Counted from the first letter of the stretch, positions 9,057 through 17,078 are shown. The stretch is DNA of 26,154 nt from Bacteroidales bacterium UBA3289 (GCA_002361625.1 DETL01000001.1:41821-67974); one strand, 5' to 3'. Numbers and translations: made by a program. The notes: a model not told the origin generated them from the sequence alone.

Positions 9057-9305
9057 TTATTCCTTTCCGAACAGGGAGCAGGAGGTGCAGGCATCGGAAT
9101 AGTTTCCGCTGCACACCTTCTTCCCCTTCTGCGCAGCCAGCATTTCCAGCTCTTCCTGCTTCGCGCACTTGATCCCGCGCTTGCGCATCTCGGGATTGGT
9201 CGATATCTCCCCGTCCGGGAAGGGACGGTTGAAAAAGAAGATATTGACCCCGAGGAGCAGGACGGCGAGGCCTACGAAGACGATGGCGGCTAGAAATACT
9301 TTCAT
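9057..9305 (-). CDS. Small membrane-anchored Cys-containing protein, function unknown
   Basis: 82 residues. An N-terminal membrane helix (about 4-25) is followed by a short polar tail with Cys47 (in RKRGIKC), Cys65, Cys73 and Cys76 (DACTSC). The layout, one helix followed by a cluster of cysteines, recalls short 'membrane or secreted' proteins of Bacteroidota and, more loosely, the NqrM maturation factor, but I cannot confirm either relation. It sits 6 bases after prs and 10 bases before the PHP-domain gene, in the same direction, so it is translated as part of this operon. The cysteines could bind a metal or form disulfides in the periplasm. Confidence 0.7.
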   Translation of the reverse strand: MKVFLAAIVFVGLAVLLLGVNIFFFNRPFPDGEISTNPEMRKRGIKCAKQEELEMLAAQKGKKVCSGNYSDACTSCSLFGKE

Positions 9306-9311
9306 CGGACT

Positions 9312-10307
9312 TTACAGCGGGAATTCGGAGGAAATGGGTTCGTAGTTATAGACCCTGAGGATCATCCGGGCGAAGGTGTCGGCCAGGGACACCACGCGGA
9401 TCTTGCCCTGGAGGGCGCGCTTCTCGGGGTTCAGGGGGATGGTATCGGTCACGTACACCTCGGAAAGGGCGGAGGCGTCGATGCGCTCGTACGCCGGACC
9501 GGAGAGGACGGCGTGCGTCGCGAAGGCGCGGACGCTGCGGGCGCCCCGCTTCACGAGCTCGTTGGCCGCCGCGGTCAGGGTGCCGGCCGTATCGATGATG
9601 TCGTCGATGATCACGATGTCGCGGCCTTCGACTTCACCGATCGGGACGATGCGTTCCACGACATTGGCCCGGGCGCGGGTCTTGTGGCAGATGACCACCG
9701 GGCAGTGGAGGTGCTTCGCATAGGCATTGGCCCGCTTGGCGCCGCCCATGTCGGGTGCGGCGATGGTGAAACGGTCCGGATCCTGCTTCTGCATCTTCTT
9801 CAGGAGGTCCAGGAAGTCGTAGCTGGCATACAGGTGATTCACCGGCAGGTCGAAGAAGCCCTGGATCTGGTCCGCATGCAGGTCGCAGGTCATGATGGCG
9901 TCCGAACCGGCGGCCTTGAGCATGTTCGCGACGAGCTTGGCGCCGATGGACACGCGGGGCTTGTCCTTGCGGTCCTGACGGGCCCACCCGAAATACGGGA
10001 TCACGGGAATCACTTTGTTGGCGGAAGCGCGCTTCGCCGCATCGATCGAGAGGAGGAGCTCCATCAGGTTGTCGGTGGGCGGGAACGTGGACTGGATGAT
10101 GAAACAGGTGGCGCCCCGCACGCTTTCCGCGTAGAACGGAACGAACTCACCGTCACTGAAGTGGGTAACTTCCAGCGGTCCGAGGACCACTTCGGGTTCA
10201 TCCGGCCCCTTGAGCCGGTTCATGGCCGCAACCACCTTCTCGGCGAAATACCGGGTGGCTTCACAGGAGAAAATGGCCATCCTGTGCTTGTGAACATCGT
10301 TTATCAT
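9312..10307 (-). CDS. prs: Ribose-phosphate pyrophosphokinase (PRPP synthetase)
   Basis: Makes PRPP from ribose 5-phosphate and ATP for nucleotide, histidine and tryptophan synthesis. 331 residues from the chosen start MINDVH. Motifs: FSDGEF (about 50-55), NLMELLLSIDAAKRA (80-94), PYFGWARQDRK (104-114), DLHADQIQGFFD (142-153) and the PRPP loop VIIDDIIDTAGTL (232-244). The frame is open for 32 more codons upstream, but the start at 10307 overlaps the ysxC stop as ATGA and gives the usual protein length. GW in place of the common GY, and KPRVSIGAK in place of the usual RxPISAK, are mild differences within the family. Confidence 0.95.
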   Translation of the reverse strand: MINDVHKHRMAIFSCEATRYFAEKVVAAMNRLKGPDEPEVVLGPLEVTHFSDGEFVPFYAESVRGATCFIIQSTFPPTDNLMELLLSIDAAKRASANKVIPVIPYFGWARQDRKDKPRVSIGAKLVANMLKAAGSDAIMTCDLHADQIQGFFDLPVNHLYASYDFLDLLKKMQKQDPDRFTIAAPDMGGAKRANAYAKHLHCPVVICHKTRARANVVERIVPIGEVEGRDIVIIDDIIDTAGTLTAAANELVKRGARSVRAFATHAVLSGPAYERIDASALSEVYVTDTIPLNPEKRALQGKIRVVSLADTFARMILRVYNYEPISSEFPL

Positions 10308-10900
10308 AAGGTCTGAAGTACGGTTCCGATATAATTGACCAGTTCTTCCTTGCCGAGTCCGCTCACCGAGGAGGTCACGAAAACGGGCGGCAGGTCTTCC
10401 CAATCCTCCAGGAGGCGGGCCTTGTTCTTCTCCACCTGCGCGGCCGTGACCGTAGGCCCCTGCTTGTCCGCCTTGGTGAACACCAGGCCGAAGGGAATCC
10501 CCTTCTCTCCCAGTTCGGCGATGAAGCGGAGGTCCACTTCCTGCATGTCATGGCGGGAATCCAGCAGGACGAAGAGCATCACCAGTTCTTCGCTGCGGTT
10601 GATGTAGTCCCAGATGATGTGACGGAGCTTCGCCCGGTCCTTGTCCGGAAGACGGGCATAGCCATAACCCGGCAGGTCCACGAGGTACCAGTTGTCGTTG
10701 ATCAGGAAATGGTTCACGAGCTGGGTCTTGCCCGGGGTCTGGGAGGTCTTGGCGAGCTTGGAATTGCCGGTAATGGCGTTGATGAGGGAGGATTTTCCCA
10801 CGTTGGACCGGCCGATGAAGGCAAATTCGGGCAGCCTGCGTGCGGGCTTCTGTTCCACCCGCGTGCTGCTGCCGGAAAATATGGCGGTCTTGATCTTCAT
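10304..10900 (-). CDS. ysxC: Ribosome biogenesis GTPase YsxC/EngB
   Basis: Small GTPase needed for late 50S assembly, 198 residues, normal for the family. Motifs: GRSNVGKSSLINAI (30-43), the switch region TSQTPGKTQLVNHF (52-65), DLPGYGYA (75-82), FTKADK (about 142-147) and TSSVSG near the C-terminus. It is the first gene of the run that continues into prs, with which it overlaps by ATGA. Its own TATCTTTG box lies 23 bases upstream in the gap after the kinase gene. Putting one ribosome GTPase at the start of the run and another (Der) near its end is notable but may be chance. Confidence 0.96.
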   Translation of the reverse strand: MKIKTAIFSGSSTRVEQKPARRLPEFAFIGRSNVGKSSLINAITGNSKLAKTSQTPGKTQLVNHFLINDNWYLVDLPGYGYARLPDKDRAKLRHIIWDYINRSEELVMLFVLLDSRHDMQEVDLRFIAELGEKGIPFGLVFTKADKQGPTVTAAQVEKNKARLLEDWEDLPPVFVTSSVSGLGKEELVNYIGTVLQTL

Positions 10901-10922
10901 GGTCCCCTCCGTTTGACGGGCA

Positions 10923-10930
10923 CAAAGATA
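10923..10930 (-). promoter_or_regulatory. Putative -7 box upstream of ysxC
   Basis: TATCTTTG on the minus strand matches TAnnTTTG and predicts a transcript start near 10920, 20 bases before ysxC, in the 35-base gap after the kinase gene. No good -33 box is present at standard spacing. Confidence 0.45.
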
Positions 10931-10935
10931 CGAAA

Positions 10936-13900
10936 TTATTTCGACAATTTCGGATACCGGACGGTGAAACAGGCCCCGCCCAGGGTGAATGACTTGGAAT
11001 AGAAGATTTCGCCGCCGCAGCGGTCCACGATATTGCGGCAGATGGCAAGTCCGAGACCCGTTCCATGGGACTTGGTGGTGAAGTCCGGCGTGAACAGTTT
11101 CGAACGGTTCTCCTCTTTCACGCCCGGGCCGCTGTCCTCCACGACGATGTCGTAGAAACCTTCCTTGGCGGAATGGCGGACGGAAACCACCACCTGTCCG
11201 TCCTCCTGCCCTTCCAGGGCCTGGACCGCATTGGTCACCAGGTTCACCAGGACGCGGGTGAGCTGCGGTTTCGGGCCCATGACCTCGGCTCCCTCCAGCC
11301 CGTAATACGTGAAGGTGATGTCCTCCCGGGCATCGAACATGGAAACTTCCTCCCGTACGAGGGCGTCGAGGTCGATGCGGACGGGTTCCTCGGAATAGAG
11401 CTTCGCGAAGGTGGAGAATTCGTTGGCCGTATCCGCCAGGATGTCGATGTGTTCGAGGACGGAGGCGGACACCTCGTCGAACTTCTCCTCCCAGGCCGGA
11501 TTCCCCGTCTGCTTCATGCGGATGAGCATCTGGAGCTTGAGCTTGATCGGGGTGAGCGGGTTCTTGATCTCGTGGGCGACCTGGCGGGCCATGGCGCTCC
11601 AGGCCTTGTCGCGCTCCGCCTGGGCAAGCTGCCGGGTGGAATCCGAGAGGTCGTGGACCATCACGTTGTAGGCCCGCACCAGCGATGTGATCTCGTCGTC
11701 CTGGTCATAGACGATGTACTCGAGGTGGTCCACGTCGGAAACCTTCATCTTCCGGCCCATCTCACTGAGTGGACGGAACATCCGGTCGATCACCTCCCCG
11801 GCGACCACCCGGGCGGCCAGCAGCAGCAGGAGGAAGACCGTGATAATCGAGAGGATATGGACCAGGGCCTCGTTCTCGAAATCGTAGCTCTGCTCCGTGT
11901 AAGGGGTGGAGACGATCGCGGCCATCTCCCCCTCGGCATTCATGACCGGGGCATAGAGGGCGTAGTAGCGGCGGTTGCCCATGCGTTCGGGCTGGATGCT
12001 GTACCGCCGGTGCTCCCGGACGATGCTGTAATAGGCATTCTCCGACAGGCGGCATCCGACGACCAGGCGGTCATAGACTTCCGGCGTGGTGGAGAGGACC
12101 ATGCGTCCGTCCGGCGTGAAAAGGGTGATGTCGCACTTGAGGTCGTTCCCGACCAGTTCGATGGCCGTACGCGCCTCGGTGCTGTGGAGGGCGGACTCGT
12201 CGTTCACGCCCCGGAAACTGCCCTGCAGCATGGACTGGAGCGTCGTGATGCGGGAAGTCATGATGTTCTGCAGGTCCGCATTGTTGCGCCGGTACACGAA
12301 ATACACGCTGAAAGCCGCCATCGCCACGAGGGTCAGGATGAGGGAAACGTACAGCACCACGCTGATACGGGTCCGAAAATAGTGCCGTTCACTGCTCCGC
12401 CGGCGGATCCGGAAGGGCATCATGCTCAGCAGCAGATAGGTGACGATGGCGAAAAGGACGCCCTCCACGATAAAGTTCAGGACCTCGGTCTTCTCCCGGG
12501 AAAGGACGACCTGTTCGTCCTCGGAAACGGCCTGGATGAAATGCAGGTATCCTTCCTGGGTGACATGTCCCTTGGACTGGGTTTCCAGCACATTCCGGAA
12601 AGAGTCGGAAAGCAGGGTGGGATAGGCGTAATCGCCCTTGTACAGGACCAGATGGTCGGAGACATAGCGCGCATAGGAATACGCCGGAGGGACGGACACG
12701 CGTCCGGGTTCCGACAGGCCCAGGAGGCTCAGGTAGCCGCGGTTCTCCCGGTTGGACTTGGATTCCACCAGGACGAAGACCGACGAGGAACCGTACCCCT
12801 GCGTGTAATAGGTGAACAGGCCCGAGTAGCGCGCACGGCCATTGGCCCCGGTACTGTAGAAGAAATGCGAGTTGTCGGAGAGGCGCACGCCACCGCGGAT
12901 CCGTTCATTGAACAGGGCGTCGGTCGCCGGCGAAAGGGTGGCGACGAGGACGGAGATGTCATAGTCCTGGGAGATCCGGGGCAGGTAGGAGTTCGCGATG
13001 CGCCCCCGGATGAGGTCGTAGCTGTTTTCCAGCACCGACAGGGTGCCGATCACCCCGTCCGCCGCAATGGCGCCCTCGGCCGCCCGCAGCTGCAGTTCCA
13101 GACCGATGTCCCGGTCCATGGCCAGGCGGTTCGCCCACACCTCGACCCGGTTCTGTTCCTTCTGGAATCCCAGGAGGGATGAGGCGATGACGAAATAGGC
13201 CGCCGCCAGGACGGAGATGACCAGGCGCCCGAACCGCGAGAACACGTCATAGCGGAGGCCCAGAAGCCCGCGCAGGAGCGGCGACAGCAGCTGCAGCAGC
13301 AGCGGCAGGGTGAGCGTCAGCGAAATGAAGGAGGCATAGACCACCGCCGTGTACCGGTCCAGCAGGTTCACCTTGTAGAGTTCCAGGCAGATGCCGGAAT
13401 TGAAGACGATACTCTTGAATGTCAGGTGGATATAGATGGCCACGGCGGCGATGACGGCAAGGATCAGGATGGAGGCCGACACCTCCGCCACGCGGGAATC
13501 CTTCCGGCGGAACCACTCCAGGAGCCGTCTCCGCACGAGGTACAGGCTCACGACAACCGCCACGAGAAGAAGGTTCAGCAGGACGACGGCCCCCAGCGAA
13601 TACAGGAAGGGTCCGTCGGCATACAGAAGGGGTGAGAACAGCTGGGAAGCCTGGTCCAGACGCTTTCCGTAGAAGTACAGGCCGGCAATGAAGGCGGTCT
13701 GGACGACGACGGCGGCCATCGCCACGGGAACCCGCGGCCAGACGGACACGAGGAAAAGCGTGCCCACGAGGAAGAGCACCACCGACAGCCAGAACAGGAC
13801 GGGATCGTGCCGCTCGGGATTCTTTGCTGCCTCGGCCGTGACCTTGAACACCGGGGCGCCGTTCACCACGACCGGAACGCCGATGCTGCCGGTGAGCGGA

Positions 13901-14448
13901 TAGACGGAATAGCGGTCGCCCAGCCGGAAGCGGGGATTCACCCCGTTGAACGAGCCGGCGTTGAGTTCATTGACGACCTCCAGGCCGGCGATGACGGTCA
14001 GTTCCCCTTCCCGGACCGACTTCGCCAGGAACCATTTGGGGCCGTAATTGACATAATTCAGCGTGGATGTCAGGGACGACAGGGGCGATACGGTGTTCCC
14101 CCGGGCGTCCCCGAGCCGCTGGATGAGGGTACGGCTCCGGATGTCGTCGTTGCGGATGGGGAACTGGTGGTTCCAATACTGGAGCGTATCCTCGCGATAG
14201 CGGTACAGGACCATGTCCTCGGGAAGGTCCTCCAGACGGAACGGCGTCTCCGGATCGGCAGCAAGTGCCTGCTGGACATAGGTTTCCAGCAGGTTCACCC
14301 GCTTTTCCACCCGCATGCCCAGTTCCTTGGCCGCGGTATCCGTCTCCGGATGCGACTGTCCGGACAGCAGGGAGGCGACCAGCAGCACCAGGGCGACGGC
14401 CAGGACCGTCACTCCGCACCACAGCCGTATGCGGGCCTGCTTACTCAT
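10936..14448 (-). CDS. Large NtrY-like membrane sensor histidine kinase
   Basis: 1170 residues from the chosen start MSKQAR. About ten membrane helices are predicted by eye: near 9-28, 217-236, 240-260, 282-304, 323-342, 370-392, 407-426, 657-677, 694-719 and 863-886. They leave three large outside-facing segments (about 30-215, 427-656 and 720-862) able to act as sensors. A HAMP-like linker follows, then HisKA with ARQVAHEIKNPLTPIKLKL (phospho-acceptor His about 959), the N box NLVTNAVQAL, the G1 box VEDSGPGV and the G2 box HGTGLGLAI. All catalytic boxes are intact. The start at 14448 overlaps the rlmH end by 8 bases, and the frame is open 18 codons further upstream. The likely partner is the NtrC-family regulator at 17860, although they are not adjacent. 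Confidence 0.9.
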   Translation of the reverse strand: MSKQARIRLWCGVTVLAVALVLLVASLLSGQSHPETDTAAKELGMRVEKRVNLLETYVQQALAADPETPFRLEDLPEDMVLYRYREDTLQYWNHQFPIRNDDIRSRTLIQRLGDARGNTVSPLSSLTSTLNYVNYGPKWFLAKSVREGELTVIAGLEVVNELNAGSFNGVNPRFRLGDRYSVYPLTGSIGVPVVVNGAPVFKVTAEAAKNPERHDPVLFWLSVVLFLVGTLFLVSVWPRVPVAMAAVVVQTAFIAGLYFYGKRLDQASQLFSPLLYADGPFLYSLGAVVLLNLLLVAVVVSLYLVRRRLLEWFRRKDSRVAEVSASILILAVIAAVAIYIHLTFKSIVFNSGICLELYKVNLLDRYTAVVYASFISLTLTLPLLLQLLSPLLRGLLGLRYDVFSRFGRLVISVLAAAYFVIASSLLGFQKEQNRVEVWANRLAMDRDIGLELQLRAAEGAIAADGVIGTLSVLENSYDLIRGRIANSYLPRISQDYDISVLVATLSPATDALFNERIRGGVRLSDNSHFFYSTGANGRARYSGLFTYYTQGYGSSSVFVLVESKSNRENRGYLSLLGLSEPGRVSVPPAYSYARYVSDHLVLYKGDYAYPTLLSDSFRNVLETQSKGHVTQEGYLHFIQAVSEDEQVVLSREKTEVLNFIVEGVLFAIVTYLLLSMMPFRIRRRSSERHYFRTRISVVLYVSLILTLVAMAAFSVYFVYRRNNADLQNIMTSRITTLQSMLQGSFRGVNDESALHSTEARTAIELVGNDLKCDITLFTPDGRMVLSTTPEVYDRLVVGCRLSENAYYSIVREHRRYSIQPERMGNRRYYALYAPVMNAEGEMAAIVSTPYTEQSYDFENEALVHILSIITVFLLLLLAARVVAGEVIDRMFRPLSEMGRKMKVSDVDHLEYIVYDQDDEITSLVRAYNVMVHDLSDSTRQLAQAERDKAWSAMARQVAHEIKNPLTPIKLKLQMLIRMKQTGNPAWEEKFDEVSASVLEHIDILADTANEFSTFAKLYSEEPVRIDLDALVREEVSMFDAREDITFTYYGLEGAEVMGPKPQLTRVLVNLVTNAVQALEGQEDGQVVVSVRHSAKEGFYDIVVEDSGPGVKEENRSKLFTPDFTTKSHGTGLGLAICRNIVDRCGGEIFYSKSFTLGGACFTVRYPKLSK

Positions 14449-14914
14449 GGTGATAGGGTTCTCCCCGGATGATTGTAAATGCACGGTAGAGCTGCTCTGC
14501 AAAAATCGTTCTCACCATCTGGTGGGAAAAGGTCATTTTGGACAGGGAGACTTTCCCTTCCGCCCGTTCATATACCTTCTGCGAGAAGCCGTAGGCGCCG
14601 CCGATGACAAAGACCAGCGCTTTCCCGCCACGCGCCAGGCGCTGCGAAATCCAGGCCGCCCACTCGACGGACCGGTATTCCTTCCCGTGCTCGTCCAGCA
14701 GATAGACGGCATCCCCGGGCGAGAGCTGCTTCAGGATGAGCTCGCCTTCCTTTTCCTTGATCTGCTCTTCGGAGAAGGCCGACACGTTCTTGAGCTGGGG
14801 AATCTCCACGAGGGTGAAGGGCACATAATGCCGGAGCCGGGACACATACAGGTCCAGGCCCTCCCTTACCCAGGCGACATCGGTCTTGCCGACCGTGACA
14901 AGTTTCAGCTCCAT
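14441..14914 (-). CDS. rlmH: 23S rRNA (pseudouridine1915-N3)-methyltransferase RlmH
   Basis: SPOUT methyltransferase that modifies helix 69 of 23S rRNA on the assembled 70S ribosome, using SAM. 157 residues from MELKLVTVGKT, the usual length. Motifs: LLDEHGKEYRS (about 73-83), the knot sequence FVIGGAYGF (about 102-110), SLSKMTFSHQM (about 122-132) and the tail GEPYHHE. The frame is open 41 codons upstream, but that would run into the divergent gene, and the start at 14914 gives family length. A TATCTTTG box ends 8 bases before the ATG, so the mRNA leader is very short. The sensor kinase follows with an 8-base overlap. Confidence 0.95.
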   Translation of the reverse strand: MELKLVTVGKTDVAWVREGLDLYVSRLRHYVPFTLVEIPQLKNVSAFSEEQIKEKEGELILKQLSPGDAVYLLDEHGKEYRSVEWAAWISQRLARGGKALVFVIGGAYGFSQKVYERAEGKVSLSKMTFSHQMVRTIFAEQLYRAFTIIRGEPYHHE

Positions 14915-14922
14915 CCTGGTCA

Positions 14923-14954
14923 CAAAGATAGTCTTTCGGCTCGGTATTTGCAAG
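14923..14954 (-). promoter_or_regulatory. Bacteroidota-type promoter for rlmH and the kinase gene
   Basis: On the minus strand CTTG (14951-14954) is followed after 20 bases by TATCTTTG (14923-14930), one mismatch from the full TTTG-N19-21-TAnnTTTG pattern. The predicted start near 14920 leaves a leader of about 5 bases before the rlmH ATG. Confidence 0.65.
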
Positions 14955-14966
14955 AATGAAGAACCG

Positions 14967-15380
14967 ATGAAACGGTTGATCATCCTCCTGGTTGCTGCCT
15001 TGCAGCTCGCCCTCACGGCGCTCTCCGCCCAGGACAAAGGCTATGACGTCTTTGTCCCCATCGGCAAATACATTGCGCAGGGTGACGCCGGTTCCCTCTC
15101 CGCGTGGTTCGCGGACAATCTCGAAGTCAGCATCATCTCCACCACGCGCAACTGTTCCAAAACGCAGGCGCGGCAGATTGTCAAGACCTTCTTCGAGGCC
15201 TATACCCCCCGCTCCTTCGATATTTCCCACAAGGCCTCGCGGTCCAACATGAAGTATGCCCTGGGCCAGCTCAGCGCCGGCGGCGAAGTCTTCCTCGTCA
15301 CCATCTTCGTCTCCGCCAAGGCCGACGGAACCTTCCAGATCCAGCAGTTGAAAATCGACCGACAAACCGAGGTGTACTGA
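14967..15380 (+). CDS. Secreted DUF4783-like (NTF2-fold) protein
   Basis: 137 residues from MKRLIILLVAALQLALTALSAQ, a clear signal peptide cut after AQ. The mature part (about 115 residues) reads like the Bacteroidota DUF4783 family, small NTF2-like lumazine-size proteins of unknown role: YDVFVPIGKYIAQGDAGSLSAWF near the start, then VKTFFEAY, and a final strand pair VFLVTIFV / FQIQQLKIDR. It is divergent from rlmH, a neighbourhood I associate with this family in Bacteroidales. An ATG 81 bases upstream is in frame but would place codons before the signal peptide and across the rlmH promoter, so it is not used. It is probably periplasmic and the function is not known. Confidence 0.8.
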   Translation: MKRLIILLVAALQLALTALSAQDKGYDVFVPIGKYIAQGDAGSLSAWFADNLEVSIISTTRNCSKTQARQIVKTFFEAYTPRSFDISHKASRSNMKYALGQLSAGGEVFLVTIFVSAKADGTFQIQQLKIDRQTEVY

Positions 15381-15383
15381 TGA

Positions 15384-15468
15384 GGGGGCTCTGCCCCCTA
15401 ATACCCCCGGCGCTCCCGGCCTATAAGTCCTGACGGACACGGCCTCCGCTCTGCCGTCTGATGACGGC
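15384..15468 (+). repeat. Copy A of an 85-base two-hairpin element
   Basis: Starts 3 bases after the DUF4783 stop. A hairpin GGGGGC-TCT-GCCCCC (15384-15398) is followed by a conserved core containing GCTCCCGGCCTATAAGT and CGGACACGGCCTCCGC, and then a hairpin GCCGTC-TGAT-GACGGC (15453-15468). Most of it recurs in dnaX (copy B) in the same sense relative to transcription. The first hairpin might also slow or end DUF4783 transcription, but no T-run follows it. Confidence 0.85.
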
Positions 15469-15502
15469 TTTCAAGTCACGATATCCAAAGTTGTACGTTA
15501 AA

Positions 15503-15534
15503 TTTGGAGAAAAAAGGGTAAATCGTTAATTTTG
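15503..15534 (+). promoter_or_regulatory. Consensus Bacteroidota promoter for efp
   Basis: TTTG (15503-15506), 20 bases, then TAATTTTG (15527-15534): an exact match to the Bacteroides promoter pattern. The predicted start is near 15537, giving a 38-base leader that is rich in A and T just before the ATG, as is usual for efficient translation starts in this phylum. Confidence 0.75.
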
Positions 15535-15574
15535 CGGAGCTATTCGTGAATCAACGATTAATTATTATATTTTT

Positions 15575-16144
15575 ATGGCAACAACAGCTGACCTTAAGAA
15601 CGGAATGTACATCATGTACAATGGCAAGCCCTGCGTCGTGGTATATTTCCAGCACGTGAAACCCGGCAAGGGTCCCGCCTTTGTCAAGACCAAGCTCCGC
15701 AACCTCGAAAACGGCCGCATCCTCGAGAACACCTTCACCGCCGGTGTCAAACTGGACACCATCAGCGTAGAGCGTCGCCCCTATCAGTATCTGTACGATG
15801 ACGGCGAGGCCTTCAACTTCATGCACGAGGAGACCTACGAGCAGATCACCCTCCCCCACGATGTCGTGGAGAACGCCGACCTCATGAAGGAGGGCCAGCG
15901 CGTGGAGATGATGTTCCTCACCGAGCCCGAGGAGCGCTGCCTCACCTGCGAACTTCCGACCTACGTCACCCTCGAGGTAACCTACAGCGAGCCTGCCGTG
16001 AAGGGTAACACCGCCTCCACCTCCGCCCTCAAGGAGGTCACCCTCGAGACCGGCGCCAAGATCATGGTTCCGCTCTTCATCGAGACCGGTGAGATCATCA
16101 CCGTGAACACCACCGACCGTTCCTACGGCCAGCGCGTGAAATAA
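15575..16144 (+). CDS. efp: Translation elongation factor P
   Basis: Relieves ribosome stalling at polyproline stretches by entering between the P and E sites. 189 residues with the three-barrel layout: a KOW-like N-domain with VKPGKGPAFVKTKLRN (28-43), an OB domain with LPTYVTLEVTYSEP, and a C-terminal OB domain ending TTDRSYGQRVK. Lys32 in KPGKG is the position that E. coli modifies with beta-lysine. No epmA or epmB is visible in this window. The gene stands alone between its own consensus promoter and a strong terminator, so it should be a monocistronic, well-expressed unit. Confidence 0.97.
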   Translation: MATTADLKNGMYIMYNGKPCVVVYFQHVKPGKGPAFVKTKLRNLENGRILENTFTAGVKLDTISVERRPYQYLYDDGEAFNFMHEETYEQITLPHDVVENADLMKEGQRVEMMFLTEPEERCLTCELPTYVTLEVTYSEPAVKGNTASTSALKEVTLETGAKIMVPLFIETGEIITVNTTDRSYGQRVK

Positions 16145-16164
16145 GAGTGCTCCCTGTCATTCCG

Positions 16165-16194
16165 AAAAGCCGACCCGTCCGGGCCGGCTTTTTT
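16165..16194 (+). terminator. Strong rho-independent terminator after efp, bidirectional
   Basis: AAAAGCCG pairs with CGGCTTTT and an inner CCC pairs with GGG around a GTCC loop; TT follows. The complement also ends in TTTT, so the same hairpin can serve ispH, which converges on it. An 11-base TGTCATTCCGA (16155-16165) touches its left side. Confidence 0.8.
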
Positions 16195-16211
16195 GCACCC
16201 CACGTCTTTGA

Positions 16212-17078
16212 TTACAACCGTTTGACCGCCGTGGCGACGGCTTCCAGGAGCCATTTCGGCGTGGAGGTGGCACCGCAGACGCCGGCTCGGTCACCGTCCC
16301 GGAACCAGGCCGGGTCGATGTCGTCGGGGCTGCCGATGCGCCAGGTGCGGGGATTGACGCTGCGGCACAGGTCGAAGAGGACCTTGCCGTTGGAGCTGGC
16401 CTCACCGGCGACGAAGAGGAGGATGTCGTGCGAGCGGGCGAAGTCCACCAGGTGTTCGTGCCGGTTCGCTACCTGGGCGCAGATGGTGTCGTGGACCGTC
16501 ACCCGGGAACCGAGGGAACGGACACGGTCGCAGATTTCAGCGTATTCGGCGGGGCTTTTGGTCGTCTGGGAGAAAATCTCCACCGGTTGGGAGAAGTCGA
16601 TGCCGGGCAGGGCCGCTTCCAGCATGGCCCGGTTCTCCACGACGAGGGCGTCCCCGTCCACCTGGCCCAGCAGGCCCAGGACCTCGGCATGGCCGATCTT
16701 CCCGAAGATGATGAGGGTCCCATGGCTGCCGCTTTCATGCAGGCGGGCATAGGCTTCCCGAATATGCTGCTGAAGCTTGAGCACGACGGGACAGGTACAG
16801 TCGATGAGGGAAAGCCCCCGGCTGCGCGCCTCGGCATAGGTGGCGGGCGGTTCCCCATGGGCCCGGATCAGAACGGTCCCGCCTTCCGGGACTTCCGACA
16901 GGGATGCGACCGTCCGGAGCCCTTTCGCCCCCAGGCGGTCGAGCTCGGCTTCGTTGTGGACGATGGCGCCCAGGGAATGGAGATGGTCCTTCCCGTCCAG
17001 GAAACCCTCCGCACGGGTGATGGCCCGGATCACGCCGCCGCAGAAACCGGAACCGGGGTCGATGTCCACCGTCACCAT
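16212..17078 (-). CDS. ispH: 4-hydroxy-3-methylbut-2-enyl diphosphate reductase
   Basis: Last enzyme of the MEP pathway, giving IPP and DMAPP through an oxygen-sensitive 4Fe-4S cluster. 288 residues from MVTVDIDPGSGFCGGV. The three cluster cysteines are present: Cys13, Cys96 (in CTCP) and Cys200 (TICAQVANR). Other active-site residues are His41 (AIVHN), His74 (RAHG), His130 (GHAEV), TTKS and the SSNG motif in GEASSNGK. The start at 17078 overlaps the cmk stop by 7 bases. An in-frame start 54 bases upstream would run into cmk and adds nothing conserved. It is cotranscribed with cmk. Confidence 0.96.
   Translation of the reverse strand: MVTVDIDPGSGFCGGVIRAITRAEGFLDGKDHLHSLGAIVHNEAELDRLGAKGLRTVASLSEVPEGGTVLIRAHGEPPATYAEARSRGLSLIDCTCPVVLKLQQHIREAYARLHESGSHGTLIIFGKIGHAEVLGLLGQVDGDALVVENRAMLEAALPGIDFSQPVEIFSQTTKSPAEYAEICDRVRSLGSRVTVHDTICAQVANRHEHLVDFARSHDILLFVAGEASSNGKVLFDLCRSVNPRTWRIGSPDDIDPAWFRDGDRAGVCGATSTPKWLLEAVATAVKRL

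Noticed and set aside
15453..15468. CTGATGA in the second hairpin of the repeat, recalling a hammerhead ribozyme core or a C/D box
   Set aside because: The bases form the hairpin loop and stem instead of an open core, no GAAA with the needed helices follows, and C/D RNAs are not bacterial.
15384..15574. A riboswitch or small RNA in the efp upstream region
   Set aside because: Apart from the repeat and the promoter, no recognised riboswitch pattern is visible, and the promoter lies downstream of the repeat, so the repeat is not in the efp leader.
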